Of a DNA stretch of 64,000 nucleotides, positions 55,332 to 64,000 are shown piece after piece. Numbering within the stretch: position 1 is the stretch's first letter; each line of letters begins with the position of its first letter. Below the pieces are notes generated by a model. It did not search any database and was not told the origin of the DNA. It saw nothing but the letters and a program-made list of their open reading frames with translations. Both the position numbers and the translations under genes were made by a program. The stretch is from Furcasterigmium furcatum (taxonomy: Eukaryota; Ascomycota; Sordariomycetes; Glomerellales; Plectosphaerellaceae). The stretch covers positions 6,034,978 to 6,098,977 of the forward strand of contig BCIA01000001.1 of assembly GCA_001599815.1 (NCBI GenBank), read 5' to 3'.

Positions 55332-57760
55332 ATGGCTGCCTCCGCGCAGATGCCTCGTATGTCCTTCGGGGCGAGCAACACCCTCGACCTCAGCCTGAAC
55401 CTCCCCATCGTCCTCCTACCACCTTCCGCCGGACCCCATTTCGACTCCGACTCAGACGATGACGACGACCGGCGGTCGTTGCGGCATGAAGCAAAATCCC
55501 ACGAACCACAGATTGTCGCCCTGAGGGGACCTCCCCAGGACGATCTTCCAGCCAACGGAACCACATCCCGAGACACGCAGGGTAATGATCGCCCTGAGGA
55601 TGACCTCGCCCACGACCCCGAAGCCCAGCACACGCCAACCTCGCCCGATGCGCCTGCGCCGCTCATTCCAGAGCGGAATACACGACGCACAAGCAAGCAG
55701 CTGGAGCAGCAGCATCCTCCTCCCCCTGCTCCCGTTGCTGCTCCAGCTCCTGCTCCTCCTCCTCCCACAACCAACTCCGGTATTCCTCTCCACCCCATCG
55801 CTTCCATGCAGGCCGCCTTTGCCGAGTCTCTCCTAGAGGTCACCGATGGAAAGCCTGCCGACAAACCCAAGCTCCGTTTCGGCGACGCAAAAGCCCGCCG
55901 CGAAGAGCTCATCAGCCAAGAACGCGATGAAGAGCTCTATTGTGCCCGATGGCGCTACCGACCGGGCCAGCAGCAGCACGAGCTTCACAAACTCATGGCC
56001 CAGATATCATTCGGTGTCTACCTCCTGCTCAACGGCATGGCCAATAGCGCTGCCCAGGTCGTGAGCATCCTGCAGGGTCACATCGATGAGGTGGATGAAT
56101 TCCTCGAGGTCACTATGGAGGACTTTCAGCAGGCCTCAGCCGACTTGAAGGAACGCATCGACTACCTCCGCCTCCCCATGGAGAACATGGAGGTGTTTGA
56201 AAAACTGCTCGAAGATCGCAACTTTCGGTTGCAGATCGTCGAGGGAAATGAGAAGATCGAACACATCGTCGCCAGGACAAACATGCAGCTGGAGCAATAT
56301 GACAAAGATGTCCAGCAAGGCCTTGCCTCCGCCAGGGACTTTGCCGTCTATCTGACCCAGCAAAAAGATGGCTCGTGGTCAAACGATCGACCTGATGTCG
56401 TCGACATATATGAAGCCATGAAGGGCAACACGGAGGGCTGGTTCAATGCTTTTGCGGATCTCCAGGCACAGGGCAAGGAGCTGAACGCGCTCGTCGTCAA
56501 GCTCGGACTGGTCGTCTCGGAGATGAGCAGCAAGGCTGGTGAAGTGAGCCGTCGAACCTGGGTGAGTCCCCCTCCTTACGCAGCGCCGAAACCTAAACAC
56601 ACAAACTCCAGACTGCTAACGCCCCGGAACAGGCTAGCATCCCACCCTTCTCGGTTCCCCTGCCCGAGTCTGCCAGCGGCGATGCTTCACTCAGATCTCC
56701 ACCTTCATCGCTTCGCTCTCCTCCGTCGTCACTGCCTTCGCCGCGCAGCGCTAGGCGGTCTGCTGGACGCACGACCAGCGCGAACGGCTCAGCCCATGGC
56801 AGCTCACACTCTGGCGGCCCCCAGCCCGCTTACTTCGATATTCCGACGAGGAAAGCTGACACCCCGACTTCACTTCCTCGTTCTCCGAGCAGGCAGGTCG
56901 TTTCACAGTCTTCACAGCACTTCAGGATGGAGACCCGCGAAGACCCGTTTGCCGACACCGCATCCAAGGCTGATTTTGACAGCGACTCTGATACAGCCAC
57001 GGCAACCGGCGTAGACGATGCGCCCCTCTACATTCTGCAACCTCGCACCTACACACCACAACCTCCTGAACCTCTGCCGTCGCCCCGCGTTCAAGAGCCT
57101 GTATATGTTCCTCGAGAGTCGCAGCAGCCTATTTCCAAGCGCACTTCCCTGCGCCAACGAGTGTCACTCAAGACGCAACCACCGGATTCCATTCGGATCC
57201 CACCTCCCCGCCCCGCGGACATCAGGCCTCCTTCCAACAGCTCCCGGGGATCTCGCGTCCCCGACACGCCAGACTCGGCCTATTCGGAAGACACTCAGAG
57301 ACCTCGTTACGGCACTATTGCCGAGATGTCTCCGCCCATCGTGTCCGCCGGGGTCATGGCCTCGCCACGTTCCGATCACCACCAGTTTTATCGTCCCGTG
57401 CAGGCAAGCCCCCATTCTCCTTTGCAGCAACGGCCCTCAACGGCAGGAGCATCGCCGGCGCCTCAATATTCCATGCACGCGAGCACGTACCGACCTGGAC
57501 ATCAACGCAATGCTCCCTCGCGCATGGGCGGAGCTAGCATGCTCAGTAATGTCACGACCATGACGTACGATTCTCAGGCGACAGGAGCAACTGAGAAGAA
57601 ACTCAAGAAAAAGCGTAGCGCTTTCGGATGGCTGAAGAAGGCCTTCTCCCTAGACGAAGAAGAGCGGCTGGCCTATGAAGCAAAGAGGCAACAGCAGCAA
57701 CACAACCCCTACTACGATGGCCGCAGTCCCAAGTATCTAGATGGCAGGCGAGTCCGCTAG
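55332..57760 (+). CDS. Uncharacterised helical protein with basic-hydrophobic C-terminus
   Basis: Two exons, 55332-56561 and 56633-57760, with a 71-nt intron (GTGAGT, TGCTAAC branch, ACAG); 785 residues. Residues 1-165 are low complexity: acidic DSDSDDDDD, then a Pro/Ala run. About 165-410 is helical and probably folded: AKARREELISQERDEELY, MAQISFGVYLLLNGMANSA, then coiled-coil-like text (DFQQASADLKERIDYL; KIEHIVARTNMQLEQYDKD). About 411-730 is Ser/Pro-rich and disordered. The end has a compact basic-amphipathic motif, KKLKKKRSAFGWLKKAFSL, followed by DEEERLAYEAKR and YLDGRRVR. Such a motif could bind membranes or a partner; that is inference. I do not recognise the family. The long leader and many Ser-Pro sites suggest regulation by phosphorylation. 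Confidence 0.85.
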
Positions 57761-58875
57761 GCGGGCACCGACACCTGCATTTGAGCTTTGGGCAAGACTG
57801 ATCGATGTCCATTGCGCATCATCACCACCTAATTGACGACAAAACGGTTGTTCGTTCGCCTGAACCGTTAGCCACGGTTATGTTCAACGATCTGGATCGC
57901 CCATGATACCCCAGCAAGCGACATCTGTATTTTCATGCTTCGCAGGATACCTCTGATCGACAATCGCATACCTATATACCACCTAATCTATCGACAACCG
58001 CCACTCTTTACCCGATCCGGCTGGGTATCTCATCCCCAGTCCATCTATTGAGGCTACCAAGTCTTTTCTCATTTTGTCTACGCAACTGCATACTCCTATT
58101 GCCATCTGTCTCTCACGGAATCATAGCGAAGGACGGCGATGATTCCTCATGCTGCTTCCTGCCAGGTGTTGGGTGTTTCCTTTTTTTCGTATGTTTGTCT
58201 TTACTACTCTAGCTATTTGCCAACTTCTCCGTCGAGAAACGGGTGATCTTGTATGATACAACGAAGTAAATAGGGGGAAGAGGCGGGGCAGCAACTGCAG
58301 CGCCCCGTGTCAATATCAAGCAGTAACGATTTTCACAATCACGCGAGCAAATTCGGTGCGGTCTTGTTAAAACGAATTCGATCCTATGCTGTCCCTGTGA
58401 CCCTTTCTCTCCTCATACAAGAAAACAAAACTCGAACAGCGCGCAAAGACACGCAGACAGACCGCCGCCCCGGCCATTCCAGCTCCGTGTTTGATTTCAA
58501 CTCATTGTATTCCTCCGTCCCTCGGCCTAGCTCCCTAATCGCCGTGTCGATGCAAAAGCTAGAGAAAAAGATAAATAGAGAATGCAGCCACACACCCCTA
58601 AACACCGACATGCGCCGCGGGGAGGAGATTTCGTGTCCCATGTCGTCCTTTTTTTCGTCATTCCGTGCCGGTCAGTGCCTGTCCTTTCCCTGCCATCCAT
58701 CCCAATCCTCCTCGATCCGGTCAACAGACCAGTTTAGAGATTACCAGACCACCAGCTCGGCTGTGAAATGCCCTGCATTAAATACACCCAACTTCAAGAA
58801 GAAGGAGAAGATCGGCACAGAACCAGCTGGGATTTGATTGCACGCGCCCGGCGATCGTGCGGCGCGCGGCGCGGC
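57761..58875. other. Convergent 3' intergenic region
   Basis: About 1.1 kb between the stops of the helical-protein gene and IQGAP. It contains T-rich tracts (near 58180) as expected for 3' UTRs. Frames of up to 176 codons here have no protein-like features. Confidence 0.55.
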
Positions 58876-61800
58876 TTACTGCGTTCTATAGAACTTCTTG
58901 TAGACCAGGTGCAGGAGCAGGTTCACGTTGAGCTTGAGGTTGCCCTCGAAGAGGTTCATGAACTGGTGAGCCTCGAACTGCGCCTGGAGGAGGTCCTCGA
59001 TGGGGACGAGAGCGCTGGCGCCGGGCATCTGGATGTGTCCACGGGAGCCCTCGATAGAGAAGACACCGACTTCGTCGCAGCTGATGGTGATGTTGATCTT
59101 GTCGTAGTCGGCGATGCCGGCCCAGGAGACGAGGACGCCCTTGTCGGCGAGCTGGCGGGCTGAGTACTTGAAGCTGCCGAACTTGGGGACGCGGCCGCTG
59201 CGCTCGAGCTCACGCTGGTGGTTGTATTGGCGGGTGAAGGGGAGGAGGAAGCGCTTCTTGCTGGGAGGGGGTTAGCATGTGTGAAACGAAGGAGGGGGGA
59301 GGGAGGGGGGCGACGTACCCCTTGTTCTTCTGCAGCGTCGCCATGGCGGACTCGATGTAGTCGTCGTAGCTCTTGCGCTGCAGCTCCAGGTACTTGGCCT
59401 TCTCGTGCAGGTTGGAGAGCGTCAGTCGGACACCCTCGAGCTCTCGCTGCCGCTGGACCCGCCTGCGGCTCTTGGTCCGGATGTCGAGGGCGATGGCGTT
59501 GAGGATGTCCTGGTAGAAGTTGTGCTTGGAGATGCGGCCGAGCTGCTCGAGCCTCATGACGTTCTCCAGGGCGGTTCGCTTCAGCTCGTAGTACGTCATG
59601 CGGGTGACATCAATCATATTGGCGTCAGAGTATGCGCCCTTCGTGCTTGTGTCGTCGGAAAAGTCATCGCGCAGAACAGTCCTCCAGCGCTGCTCGTCCT
59701 CCTGGTGGATGGGCTTCACCAGGATCTCGAGGAGATTCGCGCCGGACTGCACCCTGATAATGTACAGCACGCATCGCTTGGTCTCCATGAATAGCGCCTT
59801 GGCCTCGGCATCGGGGTCGTCGATATCGTGCAGCTTGGGTGTCAGGAACATCTGGATATCTGATGACCCGGCCGCCGTCATCTCGCTCTCGTTGCTCTTG
59901 GCGCTGCCCAGATCCTGCATGATCTCCCGAAGCACATCGTCACGATTCGGGCTCATGAATGACAGTTCCGAGGCCACGAGGTTATGGATGGCGAAGATGT
60001 CCGTCATCTTGATGTACAGAGTAGGTTTGTTCTTGGCGTAGAGGTCGTTGAATTCGTCGATGTCAAAGGTTGCCTCGGCGTCCGGTACGGAGATGAGTTG
60101 GTGGGTGATGTTGGCCAGACGGTCGATTGAATCTCCGACAAAGGCATTCAGGGGCTGCAGATAGATATTGTCGCCGCCGAAAGGTCGTCCTGAGGCGATC
60201 TGACCGAGAACCTTGGCAACCTCGCTGAGGTTGCGCTTCTGGAGCGGGCTCAGCTGCTTCTCGACGACACCCACGTTCTCCGGCGCTGTCACGGCAGGCT
60301 GGAGGTAGAACCTCCAAACCCAACTCGTCACCATCTGCAGATGATGATGCTCGGGTTCCTTCTGGTAGTGTTGGCACAGCCCCTCGAACATCTGCCGACA
60401 CAAGAATCGGAGACCGTATGGAAGCTTGGGGAGAAGATCCTCCAAGGCATTCAGATACTGGTCGCAGATCTCACGGAGATCTCGCAGGTGGTCGATGAAC
60501 AGGTCTCGGGTTTCAGGGTCCTTGATGGCCACCTCTCGAGGGACGTCCAGGGGGCGATGGCTTGGCCGTCCTGTTCGCAACTCTTCGTTGTTGATGGCTG
60601 ATCGGTAGATCTGCAAGGGGTCGCTCTCGAGGTCGAGTGCCGGATCCTCGATGATGTTGTCTCGGATGAGCGGCCCAAGCAGTTCACGCAGATACTTGCG
60701 ATCGCGAGGAGACCGCGAGTAGTTGGCGAGGAGCTTTGACCAGAAATAGTTGCCCCGGAGGTACTCGTGCAAGTCTCTGCTGCCCTCGATCTCTTCGCGG
60801 ATGGACCGGGAGATGAGTTTCAGGAGGTAGTACTCCTCTCTGCGCTTCTGGGCGTAGCCGAAAAGACCCATCATCAGATGCTCGATTCGTTTGCTCTCCT
60901 TCTCTGGGGTGCCTTGTTCCCGGATCCTCTTGAACAGCCGAGCGAGGTATTGGGGCTGCGTCTGCAGGTTGAAGAACAGCTGCTGGTAGGACTCCAGTTT
61001 CTTCCTGGAACTCTTGTTCAGTGCCTTCAGATCGAAGTGGTTGGCAGACGAGATGGAAGAGTTTGCGAGAAGACCAATCGCATGGCTGCCGTAGTTGCTC
61101 TGGTGGCGGACGACCTCATCCAGGGTGATCTTGTTCTTGACGAGGAGGGCGATCTTGATGTCGAGCTGGTCGATGTACTGCTCCAGCATCTCGTTTTGTC
61201 GCACCTGCTGGACGACTGTCTTCCGCATCCTCTCGAACTCTACCTCCTCGTTGAAGTCGAAGTCGCTGTCGTTCAGCAGATGAACGAAGTTCTTCACCGC
61301 GTTGACCGGAGGATTCTTGCCAGTCGTGAGACTCTTGTACGCCTCGCCTTGGACCTTGGCTCGAACGAAGCTCTGAATCTTGATGACTTTTTGCATGTTC
61401 TCGTTGAAGAACTTCTTCTTCTCGGCGAATTTGGCGCGCACCATGAAGGCGTTCGCAGCGGCCTGGAAAGCAACGACGGACTCCTCTTCGGCATCGAGGT
61501 CTGCGATGAGTTCCCCTACTTCGCCTCTGAGAAGAGCAGCTCGAGCACTCGCTTGCAGCTCTGTAATCTCGGCTGTATGGGAAGCAAGCTCACTCAGCAG
61601 CTCGTCTTGCTGGCGACGGAAGAGATAGCCCCGGATGTGGCTTTGCAGTGTGGTAATGCTCTCCTCCTGGCCCGCCAAGGCCTCCTCATCGGCGGCAACT
61701 CGTTGACGTTCAGCCATACCCCTGATGAGGCCTTGCAATGTGGTGATTTTTTCGTCGTGGACGTTGAGGGCCTCGAGTGTCTCGGCAACCTCTCGGCGCA

Positions 61801-63910
61801 CGGCAGCAGCCCGGACAAAAGCCTGAAGCCTGCCAATGTCTGCGGAGTGCTGGCGGAGTTCTGCCGTGGTTGCTTGAACGTTAGATCGAGTCCTCCTTCC
61901 ACGCAGGGCAGCCTGAATAGCCGTCCACTGCGGGGCAAAGCCCTCGAGATGATCTTGCTCCCGAGAGATCTGGCTTCTAGTCAGCAGGGCCCTGGCAGCT
62001 GCCTGTAAGTCTATCACAGTCTGCGCTCGCTGCTCAAGGAGTTGCTGGTCCCTCTCGATCCTGCTCCTCAGAAGCATGCCACGAGCGGCGGCTTGGAGAC
62101 TCTGAACCTCTCCTGAGGATCTCTTCGTCTCCCTCCGTTGAGCATCCACGCTCTTGCGAACAAGATAACCTTTGAAAGCCGCCTGAACGGCCCGAACAGG
62201 TCCAGATTGTTGCTCCAGTTGAGATAGAGAGTATCGTACCGCTTCTCGAACCTTCTTAGCTCGAATCATGCTCTGGAGCTCCAGAATGTCCGGCTCCATA
62301 GCTTCCAAGTAGTACTCCTTATTTGCCATGCGGCTTCGCACAAGGAACCCGCGAGCTTGGCTCTGCAGGTTGACTGCGAACATCCTCATGCCCAGTCGGT
62401 ATTCTGAGATCTGCCGGGTGAAGTCGCCGCGTATCCGAGATTGGAGGTCGATCAGCCACTCCTCGGACTCCCAAAGCTCCTGCATTATATCGCCGAGACG
62501 TATTCGCTGCAGGGCACCCCTCATCTGAGCCTGAAGCTCGATGATGGACGCCTCATTCTCTGCCAGCTCTCTTTCGATCCGTTCCTCTTCCGTCTCTTCT
62601 GGCTCTGGCTCGGGCTCAACACCAAAGTCGGCGCCCATATTGCCGAAACTTGGCATGGTAACCCCGAGTTTATCAAGGCCTTTCTGCATGGCCTCCAGTT
62701 CATGGTGTTCGAACTCGAGTTGTCCCACCAGATTGCCAATGCGAAAGTCCACGATGCCTTTGCGGAAGAGCAACCAACTGAGGGCGTGGATACAGTAGAT
62801 GACCTTTGGGATGTTCTTCTTCTCGTACAGATCAATGAGCTCGAAGCGAAACAAGTCGGGCAGCTCAACGTCATCCAGGTAACGGAAGAAGATGGCGATG
62901 TTGTCGGAGTGGCGGTATTGCAGTTTGTCGTTGCGAAAGATTCGGTAGCGGCGCTCCGGGTTGAGTGACTCGATGAGCTCGGCGAGGGTGACGCCATTTC
63001 GAAGCGCTTCTTCGAGTTCGACGATGGGAGGGATGGATTTGTGCATTACATCCTCAATCCATTCTTTCGCCTCACCGATATGGCAGAGGTATTCGTAGGC
63101 CTGGAGGTACTGGCGCTGCTTGTCCATCCAGTTGCGTCCCTCCCATCCATAGCCACCGGTCCGTTGGCCGTTGCCCTTTGCTTGATCGGCCCTCTGCAGC
63201 CTTCGACGCCCTCTCAGGCCAACGACTTCTGGGGCCGGTGAGTTGATCTTGAAATCGTCGGTCGACTCGGATTGCGCCAGTCTCGACAGGGTTCGTAGGT
63301 GGCTTGTGGAAGACCTCCCCAGGCTTTGGAGGTCTGGCCGGTCGAGAGATGCCGAATGCGAGTGATGGTGATGCTGGATAGGTTGAGGGGAGTTGGCGTG
63401 GGAAACTGCTGCGCTTCGGTGGTTGACAGAGTCGGATCGGGTGAGCAGCATCGAGTTGGGCCGGATAGAGGACACTCGAGGCACGGGGGTAGGAGAATTA
63501 CTCCCGTCGCTGTGCCCCAGGGATAATTTGCCCATGTCGACGGTCATGCCGCGCTCATGTCGGGAGCGAGGAGGTGAGGGTGTGGATTCGGCCGGCCGTG
63601 CTGCCGGGGCCTGGGGAAGGGGGCGAAGAGACTGCCGAGCCATGTTGAAGACGTTCTCCTCCTTCGTCGGGGTCAAAGAGGCTCGTCCTAATGATGCACC
63701 GGACTGGGTGACATCACTCATGCCCCTCTTGTGCAAATTCTTGCCGTAGCCGCTCGACGCAGAGGAGTATTGTGTGCTGGCGCGGCTGGCGTCTGAGAAG
63801 TTGGAGTAGCCCGAAGAGGCGGAGGACGACGCCGTAGACGGTTGCCGGTTGATGTCCCCGTTGTAGTTGAGGGTCTGCGACTGCCTGAGAGGGTGTGTCC
63901 GGTACGACAT
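58876..63910 (-). CDS. IQGAP (Rng2/Iqg1-type Ras GTPase-activating-like protein)
   Basis: Two minus-strand exons, 63910-59319 and 59260-58876, with a 58-nt intron (GTACGT...CCCAG); 1658 residues. Without that splice the frame would run into a Pro-rich stop, while the second exon supplies the conserved end FGSFKYSARQLADKGVLVSW...LVYKKFYRTQ. Residues 1-250 are Ser-rich and disordered. A calponin-homology domain spans about 262-386 (AYEYLCHIGEAKEWIEDVM ... IYCIHALSWLLFRKGI). Many IQ-like helical repeats (IxxLQAxxRGxLxR) fill about 450-870. The RasGAP-related domain is about 1010-1330 (LRGNYFWSKLLANYSRS), followed by the IQGAP C-terminal domain. IQGAP is the cytosolic scaffold that recruits actin, myosin and formin to the contractile ring for septation. 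The usual catalytic FLR of RasGAPs reads WRF here, consistent with no GAP activity. Confidence 0.95.
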
Positions 63911-64000
63911 CTTCGGATAGCAAGTGCCCTGGAAGATCTATCTGGGGAGTTGAAGATTTGTGAATGGTGGAATTCGGATGACCGCATGTGGTGCGCCTCC

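Noticed and set aside
60767..62008. 413-codon plus-strand frame antisense to IQGAP
   Set aside because: Mirror frame of the IQ-repeat region; periodic content comes from the sense repeats.

Overview
The window reads as nuclear DNA of a filamentous ascomycete (Pezizomycotina, most likely Sordariomycetes). The evidence is GC-rich genes split by 47-71 nt introns with GTRNGT donors, CTAAC/CTGAC branch sites and CAG/TAG acceptors; long CT-rich leaders upstream of start codons; and a TEA/AbaA-type conidiation regulator. There are no bacterial operons, CRISPR arrays, rRNAs or convincing tRNAs, and no recognisable transposon or secondary-metabolite cluster. All exon joins were made by hand from splice signals and reading frame.

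Layout. 0-3.1 kb: a 5'-truncated gene with repeated CWxLC motifs, convergent with a small hypothetical HTH-like gene. 3.1-6.4 kb: a purine-skewed, repeat-bearing intergenic stretch. 6.4-12.6 kb: an Efm2/Rrg1-like methyltransferase and an ELL-type Pol II elongation factor, both minus strand. 12.6-19.4 kb: a 6.9 kb stretch without a credible gene. 19.4-23.6 kb: divergent pair of dynein light chain LC8 (seven exons for 101 residues) and the five-RRM ribosome-biogenesis factor Mrd1. 25.2-32.4 kb: abaA and a secreted protein with mature N-terminal His that may be LPMO-like. 33.8-35.0 kb: cyclophilin H. 35.0-39.3 kb: gene-poor. 39.3-42.4 kb: a membrane RING-H2 protein convergent with a GPALPP-motif protein. 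43.1-50.5 kb: Vps8 (CORVET) followed by Gup1 (MBOAT). 50.9-51.7 kb: a six-TM FAR-17a/AIG1-like protein. 55.3-63.9 kb: an uncharacterised helical protein convergent with an IQGAP.

The genes are mostly unrelated housekeeping functions: transcription elongation, rRNA processing, splicing, endosomal tethering, cytokinesis and microtubule transport. They do not form a pathway. I found no clear new system. The most open questions are the CWxLC-repeat protein, the HTH-like hypothetical with an unusually long upstream region, the N-terminal-His secreted protein, a possible unannotated minus-strand gene at 32.6-33.7 kb, and several perfect inverted repeats.
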